DNA from: Mikania micrantha
Lineage: Eukaryota > Streptophyta > Magnoliopsida > Asterales > Asteraceae
DNA: 64,000 bases
Assembly (NCBI GenBank): GCA_009363875.1
Contig: CM018694.1
Span: forward strand, 4,836,001-4,900,000
Direction of reading: 5' to 3'
Positions 1-12,264 of the stretch are shown piece after piece. The notes beneath the pieces are model-generated. The model had not been told where the DNA came from, ran no database searches, and saw nothing but the letters and a program-made list of their open reading frames with translations. Every line of letters begins with the position of its first letter. Within the stretch, counting starts at the first letter, position 1. The position numbers and the translations under genes were made by a program.

Positions 1-1120
1 AGTTTAGTGATAAACCTTAAACTATAAAATCAGGAAGGTCAGAATGACCTTTTACAAAGTTTAGGGACGAAATATAATTTTTTTTGGAGTAAAACCTAAA
101 GTTGAGGGATAAAAGATAAAGTTTATTAGCGATACGTAAATGTTTTGACATTTTGTGTAAAGATAAACTCAAAGCTCTAAAAACGTGAGAGGGTTAAAAT
201 GACATTTTACAAATTTTTAGAAACCTAAAGGTTTTGAAAGTTGAACGGATAAAAGTGATCGGTTGTAAATTGTCATCGATGGCTCAAATTAAATGTAAAG
301 ATAAACTATAACTTTTAAAAAACCGAAGAGTCTTAAAAGTTTATTATAATAGAAAATGAACCCATGTCACCAACAAACCATTAATATGTTACTACCATCT
401 TCTCTAGGGCATCACTTTTGTTCGTTATACTCAAGAAAAATTAAAAGTTATAAAAAGATGGCAAAAAAATACTTAAGAAAAACTAAAAGAAAAATGAGCC
501 CAAAAAACCCAGAACCTGCGAGAATCGAACCGTTGCCAATTATATATATGCCGACAGTCGAAAACAATCAAGGTAGGCCACATACCTGGTCTGTTACAAA
601 AATCTACATATATCTACTAAATAATATTTGTGAACAAAAAAAAAATGAAATGGAAAGGAATCATCCCACATCGAATAAAGCAACGAAAATTTTTTTGTCT
701 AAAAGGGGAGGATGTGGAATGAGAATAAAAGTTGTGTGTAATGACAAACCAACAAATTCAATTAGAATTTGAATTTTTTCCGCGGGTAAATAAGATATAG
801 GAATTTGGACCCGGGTGCATAGTCAGGTTTTAATAGCCGGTTCCATGCCAGGTTTTAAATACCCGGATCTTCAATACTCTATCATGGTGTGTAGGGTATA
901 TTTCATGCCTGGTTCTATGATACCAGACAAAAAGACCTGGTTCTGAATTCTCTATCAGGTCAGAACCATGTTTATTTTTCATTTTTTTAGAGCACTATTA
1001 CATATGTGTTTGGCCTTAGGGGAGGCTATATACATTGATCACATATATGAAGTTGATTAGACAAATAGGAGGTAGATGAAATGTTATAAATCCCAAAAGA
1101 TTACATTTTGCAGGTGCAGT
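1..1120. other. Intergenic, no gene recognised
   Basis: AT-rich sequence. The first 350 bases contain degenerate repeated phrases (variants of 'aaagtttagggac' and 'gataaactc'), suggesting old repeat remnants. A 138-codon open frame at 356-772 is Lys/Asn-rich with no motif and I do not consider it a gene. Around 830-970 there are short repeats built on 'caggtt/cctggttc'. Confidence 0.5.
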
Positions 1121-1125
1121 GTGAG

Positions 1126-1455
1126 TGATAGGATTTAAACACACACAATCACAATACAATATGAAATCAACACCAATTTAGAGGATTGAACTAGTATAGA
1201 TTGAAATCCACGATTACAGAGAATGAAAAGAAGCAAACAAATAACCAGGGTAAACCCTCTCTCTCACAAAGTAAGAGCCCTCAGATCTAACAACCAAATC
1301 CCTACCTCCTCCTTCCCCTTATTCCCTCTATTTATATTCTTCTATATCACGTAACAAACTCTTAGTTACTTTTATTATGAACACCTTTGCCCCTCCTAGA
1401 ATAAACTTGTAACCTTTTAGGACCTTGTGCTTTACTAATAAGAGCATTCGTATCA
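1126..1455 (-). repeat. 3' LTR of the deleted gypsy element
   Basis: 330 bp, TG...CA ends, matching 3510-3839 except for one C/A and one A/G difference. It lies 3' in element sense because the polypurine tract abuts it. Confidence 0.93.
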
Positions 1456-1458
1456 TTA

Positions 1459-1470
1459 CTCCCCCCTTGT
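1459..1470 (-). other. Polypurine tract
   Basis: On the minus strand the sequence ACAAGGGGGGAG lies three bases before the first base of the 3' LTR. This is the plus-strand priming site of LTR retrotransposons and fixes the orientation of the element. Confidence 0.85.
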
Positions 1471-3477
1471 GATAAAGGCTTGACCTCAAGCCTTGTAGCA
1501 GAAAATTGACCCTTGACCCATTCTTACTGTCTCTAAGCATTCCCAGCTTTAAAAAGTCCTTGACCTGACGTTCAATTTCTGTTTTATGGATATGGGGATA
1601 CCGATAAGGGCGAACAAAAATAGGAAGATCAGATGTCCATAGCATGGAATGAGCATGGGATCTGGCCGAAGGAAGACCAGTGGGTTCATCAAATACACCA
1701 GTCCTTTGGGTTAACACCAAACGTATCTCATGTTGTTGACTTATGGATAATATTGAAGGGGTCAACGAAAACATAACAGGGGCAAAATCACTAAAATCCA
1801 AGCCACCCAACCCTTGTTGCAAAACAGCAGTAGAAGGTTTAGCTGGAAAGATGCCCTGTAACCGAACTATGGTACCCTCATGCGAAAACTGCATCCACGA
1901 ATGCTTCCAATCATGAGTTACTTCGCCCAAAGACGATAGCCACGCCATTCCCATGATCAAATCTAATTTACCCGTATCAAAAACTAATACATCAATCAAA
2001 AATATAGAAGAACCAATAGTGATAGGCAACTGCAAGCACTGTTCATTCACAAATACCGAATAGCCATTACCCAAAGTAATGTGGAGACCTGTAAACACTG
2101 AAATTGACAAACCCAAAGCTCCCACCAAGCGTCGAGAAATAAAATTGTGGGTAGCACCACTATCAACCATTAAACTTACCATGATACTATTTATTTTACC
2201 TTCAAACTTCAATGTTTTTGCACCACCACAGAAATTAATAACCCCATCTGAAACGAGAGCTAGGCAAGTGCCTAAAGCTTTAACTTCCCCAGGTGGTTCC
2301 TCCTGAAAATCCACATGTTCCAATCGAAGATTATCACCCTCCAACAATTCATATTCATCCTCTCCCAAGAGAAGAACCCGTAATTTCCCTTCCGGACACT
2401 TGTGCGCAGGGCCATACTGTTGCCCACAACGGAAACATAGCCCTTTCTTTCTACGTTCCTCCCATTCGGTTCTGGATAAGGATCGCACCCCCTATCCTTG
2501 TTAAACACTGCCGCACCATCTCCCTGAGAAGAAGAAGAATGTTGCGGTATCCCCATAGGTCTTGAGGATTCCGAACGAAAAGAGGAAGACCGGTCCACTG
2601 AATTTGGGCCTGAAAAGGACTTAGGCGCAACTGGGCCCAAATTAGAAGATCCATTAAGCGAGTTCGCAGAAATGGGATTCATCGGAGAGAGGTATCTGAA
2701 ACACGATTGAGAAATATTAGCGGCCGATAAATTGGGGCGAAGCATGCTTTCTACATCCTTGGCCAAGTACATGGCATCTAAACGAGACAGAGGCCGATGT
2801 AGGCGTACCCATTGCTTGACATCATCCTTCAATCCGGCAATGAAGTAACCCAACGCCTGTGATTCTGGCAACCGAGGGACCAACGACAACAAATATTCAA
2901 AATCATCGATATAATCATGAATCAAATCAAGTTGTTTGATGGCCGATAACTGCTCATAAGGATTTTGGATTTCTAATCCACTAAAGCGTTGTAAGAGTTC
3001 AGATTGGAAATCAACCCAGGATAACGAGTCACGAACCTGAGTGATGATGGTAAACCAATGTTGCGCCACACCTACCATGCTCAATTGGGCTAAACGAAGA
3101 CGTAGTTCATCCGGCGTATCATTGATGTCGAAGTAGAGATTTGCCTTCTGAATCCACCCTTGCGGATCAAATCCACTGAACTCCGGTAATTTCACCTTCT
3201 TCACCGCCCAAGGAACCCCTGATGAACGATCCCCGGAATCCCACTGATGATCCGGATTGTTGAAAATTCCCCCAGAAGACCCAGATCCCGACGTTCCATC
3301 CATCTTATGTTTCTCTTGTGTTTTCACCCATGCCAACATTATTTGACGAAACTCCACATTAGCTACTCGATCGGCTTCCAATGTTTGCAAGCTCGTCTTC
3401 ATCTCCTTGATCTCATCATTGATTTTCTGTATTTGCTGGTCTTGAGCATCCAATCGCGCCACTGTTTGTGTTTCCAT
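1471..3477 (-). pseudogene. gag-protease-RT fragment, frameshifted and truncated
   Basis: Start chosen at the Met at 3477 (METQTV...), just inside the 5' LTR. The first frame holds an N-terminal coiled coil and the gag capsid-like region (KLPEFSGFDPQGWI about residue 105 onward, then QHWF and YIDDFEYL). Near 2480-2500, at a run of five C, the reading frame must shift by one base to continue into EERRKKGLCFRCG, a knuckle of the form CX2CX(7)HX4C that is common in plant gypsy gag. The protease active site is VDSGATHNF (about 2160). A few residues of the RT N-terminus (IERQVKDFL) follow, and near 1530 homology stops and the frame runs into non-coding sequence before the LTR. Pol is therefore cut at the start of RT. 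Confidence 0.85.
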
Positions 3478-3509
3478 AGGAGCAGCAGGTCTATGGCAGG
3501 TCGGACCAA

Positions 3510-3839
3510 TGATAGGATTTAAACACACACAATCACAATACAATATGAAATCAACACCAATTTAGAGGATTGAACTAGTATAGATTGAAATCCACGATTA
3601 CAGAGAATGAAAAGAAGAAAACAAATAACCAGGGTAAACCCTCTCTCTCACAAAGTAAGAGCCCTCAGATCTAACAACCAAATCCCTACCTCCTCCTTCC
3701 CCTTATTCCCTCTATTTATATTCTTCTATATCACGTAACAAACTCTTAGTTACTTTTATTATGGACACCTTTGCCCCTCCTAGAATAAACTTGTAACCTT
3801 TTAGGACCTTGTGCTTTACTAATAAGAGCATTCGTATCA
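3510..3839 (-). repeat. 5' LTR of the deleted gypsy element
   Basis: 330 bp; in element sense it begins TGATACG and ends CCTATCA. The partner at 1126-1455 differs at two positions, about 0.6 percent, indicating a recent insertion if ordinary plant substitution rates hold. Confidence 0.93.
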
Positions 3840-3945
3840 GTGAGCACAATATATTACATTTGGAGTATCTCCAGTTAGCCAAATATAATCCTACAAAAAA
3901 TCACCCTTCTACTTGCTATTAAGTTTTATGAAAAAATATGCTTAG

Positions 3946-6717
3946 TTATTCGAATATATCAGTTGGCCAAAATCGCTGCCACATAGAGATATCATCTTTG
4001 TTGTATAGTTTTTTGATTCCTCCATAGAACCCGTCGGTCTCATTTCCTTCTTCACGATGGTCTTTCCTGTTGATCATCATATGTCTCCAACGTGAACCAG
4101 GTGCATACTGCTTGAACTCCAGCACCACCGTATCTGTCACGTTATCATTTATATATTTTAATCTTCTTCTTCAACAAATATTACTCTACTTACGTAATTT
4201 TCTAGAGCTACAAAAATTACATTGTTGTTAAATAAGGGTTAAATCTGCCTCCCAGACACCTTTTCTAAGTTTTAAGAGCACTCACAACACATCCCTATCT
4301 CAGTATTCAATTTATAGGGAAAAACTTTAAAATCTGAACTTTTTACTTCATCTTAATCCCCATCTTCATACCCCATCTTCTAATTATTAGGGATAGCAAG
4401 AGTGTATCCCCATATTTTTGAAGTTTTATTTATTTATTTATTTTTTGGAGCGGTGCTATTTCTCTCCATATTTGTTATTTATACTTTTTTTGCATGATAA
4501 TGAGCGGAAGAAAGAGAAAAAACCATTACAAAGGGAACAAACAAATATTATATAATTAAGCACGGACAGATATGGGAAATGGTTTGTGAGAGATTTTTAG
4601 AAGATTGAGCAAACTTTAAAGATAAATGAGAGTTTTTGCCTAAATTACAAGGACGGAGATCGTTAGGCGATGGGATGTGAATGCTCTAACTTGTATACAA
4701 TTAATGACCACCAGATCCATCTTGACCTGCTTCACTATTTAACCCACTTGGGTAAGACAACCAAAACTAACCCAATTGAAAGACCTACTCACCACTTTCA
4801 TGGCACCGGCAGTAAGTGTCATTAGCATCACATGATTCTAAGTGCCCTATAACACCATACCACCAACCTGCAAAAGATTTTGGTCAGTCATAAGAAGAAT
4901 TTGCTATATTCTAATTCCTAATATATTGAGTTTGAACTAAAAGATGCTTCAGATTTTTAATGAACATGATTATGGAAATCACCTAGTTTTGATCTCCGAC
5001 ACTAGAAATAAAATGTGAAACAGATTTAAGGATGATAAATAGAGTTGTCTCTAAGAATGGAATTCAGACTTCAAAACATATAGGTTATCAAGATGTTGTG
5101 TGTGGTTCGGTAGATTACACTATGAATGAGTTGTAATCAACATAAACCATTTATGTGGTAACTTTAATTGGTCTTCTAAATCTACCCATTAGGAATAAAA
5201 CATGTAACAAAAACTGATGCATTTGCAAAGAGATCCAGTCATGTTACGTGTAGTTGTATCAAACACAAAGATAAGGGAAATCTTGAAGGTATACATAATT
5301 TCATCTGACTAATTGTGTAGAACAAGAACATACCATAAGGGAACTGTTTGTTTCTTCTCCATTGAATCTCAATGTGATCTTTTGGTCGCAAATCATTCAA
5401 ACATGTTGAACTATGAAGATCAAGAAATGAACTATCATCAGGAGCTTCCTTTAGCCTATCCCATGTCACCCCATTCTCTTCTGCCACTGCCCTTGACCCA
5501 TGTGGTGGATATCTGCTCCAGCAAATAAAAGATATTCAAATTGTACAACTTTGTGTTGCATTGTGCAGAAATTTCAAAAATGATAATTATATATTGTTAA
5601 TGAGTTCTACCTTGCTTCAAAAGTATCGGTATGAGAATCATAACAAAGCTCCGCATCGTAGCATGACATGACAAATCCAACATGCCCATTCGGCAAAGCC
5701 AAGAATTTAAACACATCCCAAATATTAATATCGATTGAAGCATGAAAATATATTCAACAATTGAATTCTAACAAATATATGGATGGTGATGTAAGAAGGG
5801 TTTGGTACCCTTCAACTTACTTATCGGAGAGATGTTTGAAACTTCGGTATAATGGCAAAACCACAGGGTTTTCGCCCACTAAACTAAAATTAATAGCCAC
5901 TATCACTGATATAACCACAAAATCTACTGAAGGTTGATTCTTGATTTTGGATCTTTTTTAGGGTAGGCAAAAACCTTTCATTTATGGTTACATATCTGAA
6001 TTTCAAACATTAATATTAACAGAAATAAGAGGATACCTCACGATTAAAAACCTGAGCAGGAAACCAGAACTTCCCAGTCTCAAGGGCTTTATAGCAAGAC
6101 ACAATCGAACAAGTGCCAAGCGGCTGAGTACGCTTTCTTTCTTCGTTAAACTTTAACATCATAACAGGCCAGAGTTTAGACAAAAAGCTACTTCTTTCTG
6201 CCCTGTCAATAATATCTTTTCGGGATGCAACATGAGACAACCATTCTTTGTGGGCAGCAGAACCAAATATTCCTCCCCATTTCCGGTTCAAATGCTGTTT
6301 CCAAAGGTGATCACTCAAACACGTGTCCCTTAAATAAGTAGAAACACAAGCCATTTTACAAAGGTCAACTGGATCAAGCTTTTCAAGAATGGTTTCCAAT
6401 GCCAAGTCAGGCAAATCTAACAGACTTGGCTCTGTTGCTGCAATGGTTTCAATTTTCTCCATTGTATATGTGTTGAACTTTCTATAACATTTTCTTTTGA
6501 TTTTGAATGCCATCTTTGAGGTGAAGTATACAGAAAGCGCGCTCTTTATGGATTTAGCTGAGGGAAACAGGATTGATAAATCTTCCCAGAAATGGAAAGA
6601 GAGAAGTCTCACTTCATTAGACCATGGTGGAAGTTGCTTGATGGGAAGAGAGTATTTATAAAGAAAAAGAATGAAAGAGATAAAAGAAACAAAGTAGATT
6701 ATCATTTTCAAAAACAA
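3946..6717 (-). CDS. F-box protein (At2g26850/At2g32560-like), five exons
   Basis: Exons in coding order: 6717-6037, 5690-5611, 5512-5334, 4867-4793, 4133-3946. Phases agree throughout and give a 400-residue product ending SMWQRFWPTDIFE. F-box proteins recruit substrates to SCF ubiquitin ligases through Skp1; the substrate is unknown. Residues about 4-22 form a hydrophobic N-terminal segment (possible membrane anchor) and residues about 98-140 are the F-box (LPDLALETILEKLDPVDLCKMA). The C-terminal part carries family blocks DHIEIQWRRN, VVLEFKQYAPGSRWRHMMIN and RKDHREEGNETDGFYGG. All donors are GT, and acceptors are AG except intron 1, where the position expected from the family alignment (5692-5691) reads CG. 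Either splicing is altered or the gene is damaged. Family assignment is firm; function in this plant is not certain. Confidence 0.88.
4276..4686. mobile_element. Tourist-like MITE in intron 4 of the F-box gene
   Basis: A 411-bp sequence with imperfect terminal inverted repeats: left GAGCACTCACAACACATCCC, right end in reverse complement GAGCATTCACATCCCATC. It is flanked by the trinucleotide TAA on both sides (4273-4275 and 4687-4689), as expected for PIF/Harbinger-Tourist elements. No coding capacity. It lies wholly inside the intron between 4134 and 4792. Confidence 0.75.
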
Positions 6718-8408
6718 AAATTTGACCCCAAAAGCTTCTGTTATGCATAAAAGATGGGAACTTTATATGGAGAAAAACAATCTCTTGTGTTTCAAATTTA
6801 TGGGTTTTTTCCTTCTTTCTCAGACGAAGCCCACCAAACCCGGGGTGGGCTTCGTCTTCTTAAATAAAAAGCTTTGGACCAGAAGGGAGAACTTGTTTTT
6901 CAATGAAGAAACAAAGATCCTATAAAATACAGACTGACAGGGTTAGATCTATAATGGGTGTTATGACACAAACTTTCAGAGGGTATATGGATCGAATTAG
7001 ATTAGATTCAAAAATATGGTGAATATATCCAACAAATCTTTGAAAGTTTTTCTATCTCAAATCAACACAGAAAACATGTAGATAGATATGAACAAATGTG
7101 GAATGAATATGAATCAGGGTGGTCGATATTGTGCCAAAAATTAGGTATAAGCCAACAACCAAAGCATAAAAATATAAGAGCAATATTAATGGGATCCTTC
7201 TGTGGGATGAACGAAGAGAAAAATGGTAGAGATGGAGAGTGTTTACGACGGATTTTGATTCTTCCTCATCAACAACTCTAAAAAAGAAACAAAATTTCCC
7301 TCCTCATATCAAACCCACGAAGGGGAAAGGAGAAAACAAAACAAATCTCCTCTCTTATGATCTTTTTTGGGGACTTTTCACAAACAAATGGTGTGCACAA
7401 AAATATATAGTCATGAAAACAACAAATTACTACGTGATTGACGTGTGTGGATTGTATTTTCAATTTGATTGTGTGGATGTAACCAACACCACTGTCTCTC
7501 TCTCTCTCTCTACCCATTGGAAATCAACTTGGATGAGATAAATGTATGCATGTTACCATTGAAGGATGGTGGGTTAATAATATCAAATAATCGAACCCAA
7601 GTTTCAATTCAACAGTTGGTTGCATCCCTTTTTGAATATAAAAGTACAATACGCAAAAATTATCAAAAGTTGTTACACATGTAGAGATGTCATACAACAA
7701 TTTGTTATGGTTATTAATCATGGGTTAGGTGAATTAATAATTGTAAATCTAATTTTAGTATCCCTTGAATATAGTTTAACCAAGTAAAATAGTATATATA
7801 CAACAGTGTAATGGTTGATTAAATAAAAAATAATAACTAAATAAATTCGTATTATTTTTAACAACTGGTTTTTATTTTTTTTCCTTGTTTTATTTTCCTT
7901 TACTATTTTTTACGAACATGTCATTAAAACTTACAGATTGCAACCACAACGAAACTTGCAAATTCCAACCGTTTTGTTACAGGTATGACTCTCACATCAT
8001 CGGCTCAAAACATCTCCATGAATCTTCTCGACCTCCACTAAGTTAAGTAATTTGACAACCTTTCCATTAGTGTTAATCAGAGACGAACGAAGCGGCCGAT
8101 GGATACCTAAATGTCATCTGATGAAAGGGAGAGCCTGCTGCCGTACGAACGACCACATGCATGAGATCTCATATTGTCGGCGCCAACGATTTCACTCGTT
8201 GTGCTTTGATTCGAAGGCAGAGGCGTAATGTGATTAGGGATGAAAACAACGTCAAATGGCCTAGATGCCATGTGTGGTTTGTAGAAAATGGGTTGGGATT
8301 ATCACGAACCAACCACGGGCATTAAAACCATATTGTTGAATTTATCGGAGTGTTTAATTAAATCCAAAAATCAAACAGTAACTGTATAATTATGAATTTG
8401 GTTTTAGG
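6718..8408. promoter_or_regulatory. Upstream region of the F-box gene, no other gene seen
   Basis: 1.7 kb between the F-box start codon and the solo LTR. It contains a perfect 14-bp inverted repeat at 6822-6857, a (TC)n stretch near 7493-7512 and AT-rich tracts. Open frames here are short and resemble nothing I know. A promoter and 5' UTR for the F-box gene are expected, but I cannot place a TATA box or start site reliably. Confidence 0.4.
6822..6857. repeat. Perfect 14-bp inverted repeat (hairpin)
   Basis: Arms AGACGAAGCCCACC (6822-6835) and its exact reverse complement (6844-6857) flank an 8-base loop. It is about 105-140 bases upstream of the F-box start codon, so it may fall in the 5' leader. 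Confidence 0.8.
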
Positions 8409-11400
8409 TGTCACACCCCAAGCCGGCGGGGTTGGATCGGGTTTCCCCGTCGGGCGGAAGGTTCCCGGGGCGCGATATCGGGAGTGATAATCGTAATGAT
8501 CAGATTGTTTACATTGCACATGATATAAATGAGAAAAGCTAAATATAATAGAATTACAAAGTTAAATTACATCAGTATTGTTTATAATTTAACAATGTAA
8601 ATCTACTGTCAACATCATAAATTTCTATCTTGTATTTACACAAGATATACAAAATAATTTGTATAATGATGTCTTCAAAAGTATGCAGGTCCAAAATACT
8701 AAGTCTTCTATCAGAAGTCCTAGTCCAAAAGAAATGACTTCTTAATTGACATGTTCGTCACCTGAGAAGTCATGCAAAAAGATCAAGTCAACACATGGTT
8801 GGTGAGTTCATATAGTTTAGTGAATGAAAATGATTTGAAAACCTCTTCCGGTAAAGACCCTAACCTCATTAATTCCACATGTAATATCCACATCGGTATG
8901 CTTATATATAGGGCATATGTAAGGGACAAGCCCTAGCCAACATCCCACCACATACTAATATGCATATGACACTGTTGTTAATGATAGTTAAGCATTTTTA
9001 CCCATTACACCTCTGATTTAGATTATGATCTCCAAAAATTGATTTGCCTTTGATTCTTCTGAGTTCGTCATAGATATATGATTTCCCCAAAAGTCAATGA
9101 CAGTAATAAAATGTTAAATATATAATTAAATAATTAAATAAAACATTTAAATACAACTAAGACATGATGATTGGGCATTATTTCACTCAATCAATTAGAC
9201 TTAGTTGTTGGTGGTTGTCCAAGTTGTAACCTCTCACACGTGACCCATACCAGGCATAACTCACAAAGAGTATACCTGGGCGTGACGGGATTTTAGTGAT
9301 GCCCATATCAGCTTGATCTAATGATCTACTGTACATGTCGGGACTTTACGGATATCCTGTGATTCTTGATCTCTTTGATTCTCTTGATTTGTGATATTGA
9401 TTCCTTTGATAGTTCATGTTATTGCCCGTATAGCCTGACTACAAGAGTCTTCTATACCTGAAGGGACTTTATATGTGTGTTACACGTGGTCTTGATTCCC
9501 TATACAACTGACATCCACCTTAACTTGAGTATTAATGATTTCATTAGATCATAATGATTTCATTATTTCATGATTCACACACATTTATGATTTCTGATTC
9601 ATTGAGCCTCTTGATCTTGATCTTTTGAATTTCCATGATTCACAATGATGATTGATTTGATTAAGATTCTTGGTTCTCAGATCATATGATCCTTTGCTTT
9701 TGTTTGTTTGATTTCACTTTGAATTTAGATTCTTGAATTTGAGCTTGATGGACTAAGGGTTGATTTAGAGTTTAAATTAAAGTATTACTCATAAGAGTAC
9801 TTTAATTAAGTTGGTTATTTGATTTATTTAAATAATTACCTAGACATGAGTCTAGGAGTATCAACAAACATATATATGTACAAACATATAATAAATAAAA
9901 GCATTTAAATAAACAGTTTAATTAAAACAGTTTACGCATGCTTCTCAGCCCCGCGTTTTAAATAAAAATGTTAGAAAAGGGGCAATGAACTCACCTGTGT
10001 TGCCGTGCAAATGAACCACAAAAGATGTGCGCGCTCTTTGATTGTTGCCTATGTATCTTTAGTACCTGAGTTGTTTTAAGAAGATTCGTAGATGATAAGT
10101 ATTTATAATAGTCGTATCTAGGATTTGGTCTCGGTGTGCAACTAAGTGTCCTACATTACTAATGTGTTTCTAGAATTTCATCTAAGTTGATTTGACTTAT
10201 TACTCATAAGTCTCTCATATCCCATGATTATGCATCAATAAACCTTAGATGGGTGGGGTTTATTTTAATTACATTAAAAGTCTTTAGTTACATCATGTTT
10301 AAATTACTTCATTCTAAATTAATTATTTAATCAAAACATTATTTATTATAATTTAATAATGTTTATGAATCTAACTCCTTTAATAAGAAAACACAATTTA
10401 ATTTAAGAAAAGTATGACTCAATCGTGATAGGCTTAAGTTAAACCCATTGGGCCAACTTCGGGCCCAATACTCAACTTTGATTTTCCCATTGATTACGGA
10501 TTAAGCTTCTTGAACAATTTGACCTAGATAGCTCGATTGAAATATCTAAGTTAGTTTCATAATCTTAGGTTAACCCATTGATCTCCCACAAATTCTGAAG
10601 TGGACTTAACTCAATTAACTCCACAATTTATGTTTATTTTGTTAATATCTTTGCATGAAACCCTTGTTATTGAAAACTTAGTCCGCGTACCTTGGTTACA
10701 TTTTAGACCATCCCCTATATGAATAACCCATGATTTGATTTTGAAATCCTTTCAATAACATTAGTGTTAAGAACAAGGACTTCCCATGCACACCCAAACG
10801 ATCTCCTACAACATGCATGCACACACACAAGTCTCATGCACGTCCCAATGAAATCCCCATGCAACTCATCACCCAACCCTTAATCGAAGGAGACTTGAAC
10901 AGCTCTGTCCTAAACAGTGGGCTAGGACGAATGGCTAATAGGCCGACCGAACAGAAGTGGGTCGAATAAGGGGGGTCGAATGAGGGTCGGCCGAATGTAG
11001 ATCTGGCCGAATAGGTGCCGAAGGTGACCTGCCGACTGAGTTCAATCGGAAGAGACATGGTCGAATGAACTTGCCCCGATCGAATGAGACCTAGGGGCGA
11101 AGATGGTTGGCCGACCGAATGACTACCGGTCGAATGAGTTTCATACGGCCTGGTGGCCATTCGGCGAATGGGAGCCTCAAGCGGCCAAAGGGCCATTCGC
11201 CGAGTCGTGGTCCAGGTGATGCTTCCATGGTGTTCGAACTATTCGACCAGAAATTGGAAGGGGGTTTGTTCATATCTCATTCTAAGGTGAAATAGTGGAA
11301 TTCCTAAGGGTGAAAGTGGTCTAGAACCAGTTTTTAAGAGGGGTTCGCGATTAGGGTTTTCAAACCCTTAAACCGAACCAAAACATGATTTTTACCTCGG

Positions 11401-12264
11401 ATTTGTTGGACAAAACCACAGATTGTACTTTCGTGTTCTACTAGTGATGGTGGTGATTTTGACACCAAGATAGCAAGATTTCGTGAAGAAACTAAAGAGA
11501 AATCTTAGAGAGAAGGTGAGTGTTCTAGAGAGAGAGAGAGGGATGAATGAAAATGGTGGTGTTGGGGCTGGTAGGTGGAAGGGAAATGGGGAAATAAATG
11601 CCCCATTTAATTCTTTCAACTACCCGTGTGTTCGGGTCCGGTCGGTTTCGCTCGGTTTCGCGTAGAATTACCGGTTTCTCGTCGTTTTCATCACGAAACG
11701 ACTCGATTTTAAAATAGAATTCATAAAATTATTTTAGGTTGTGATTCCTAATAAATTATCTAGTTTTCTTTTACTTATAAAATTTTCAAAATATTAAATT
11801 AACGTTTAAATCGAATCGCGCGGTCATCGCGCATATTTGTTCGAATCGTCATCCGATCAAACACGACGATAACTACACTTTTCAATATGGTTTTCTAATT
11901 ATTGGATATCATTCAGAACGTTAAACTTCCAGATTTATTCGTACAGATCGTCACCTATACGAATAATCTGTCGATTTAGCATTCACATAACGACATCCAT
12001 GTTATTTTGTTCTGTAAGGCCTCGCATACGTTTATACATAATAAAATCCTAACAATTAATCACATGATGGTTCTGTGTTGCCAGATAATCATCTGACTCA
12101 AGAACCATTGTTCTGAACTTGTTTCTTGAATTTGAATATGAACTGTGCTATGATAACATGTAATGAATATGATATGAAATTGATAACTGAAATTTGTACC
12201 TGGTTTACTGTTCATGTACTGTAGAGATCACTGTTCCGATGACGGTTCCGGCACTGATGTTACA
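8409..12264 (-). mobile_element. Solo LTR, large chromovirus LTR family A
   Basis: 3,856 bp beginning TGTCACACCCCAAGCC and ending CACTGATGTTACA, flanked by the 5-bp duplication TTAGG (8404-8408 and 12265-12269). No internal gag-pol lies next to it, so it is a solo LTR left by recombination between the two LTRs. Orientation is inferred from the element at 52-58 kb, where the GTGTGACA end faces a tRNA-Met primer site. The copies at 30467-34741 and 58084-62251 share the terminal GCCGGC...CCCGGGGCG block. The region 10900-11250 is dense in GGCCGAATG-like words. Open frames inside are not believable genes. Confidence 0.92.

Larger units (their letters stand above)
1126..3839 (-). mobile_element. 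Young, internally deleted Ty3/gypsy LTR retrotransposon
   Basis: Two 330-bp LTRs (1126-1455 and 3510-3839) bound 2,054 bp of internal sequence, with a perfect 5-bp target duplication GTGAG at 1121-1125 and 3840-3844. The LTRs start TG and end CA and differ at only two positions by eye. The minus strand carries gag, a zinc knuckle, an aspartic protease and the first codons of reverse transcriptase; the rest of RT, RNase H and integrase are missing, so the element is non-autonomous. A polypurine tract precedes the 3' LTR. The sequence after the 5' LTR begins TTGGTCCGACC in minus sense, which is not the initiator-tRNA-Met primer site used by the other gypsy elements here. Confidence 0.93.

Noticed and set aside
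356..772. 138-codon open frame
   Set aside because: Low complexity, no recognisable domain, AT-rich repeat surroundings and no sign of splicing partners.
10834..11295. Overlapping open frames on both strands
   Set aside because: They lie inside a solo LTR and arise from a GGCCGAATG-rich tract that is open in several frames.
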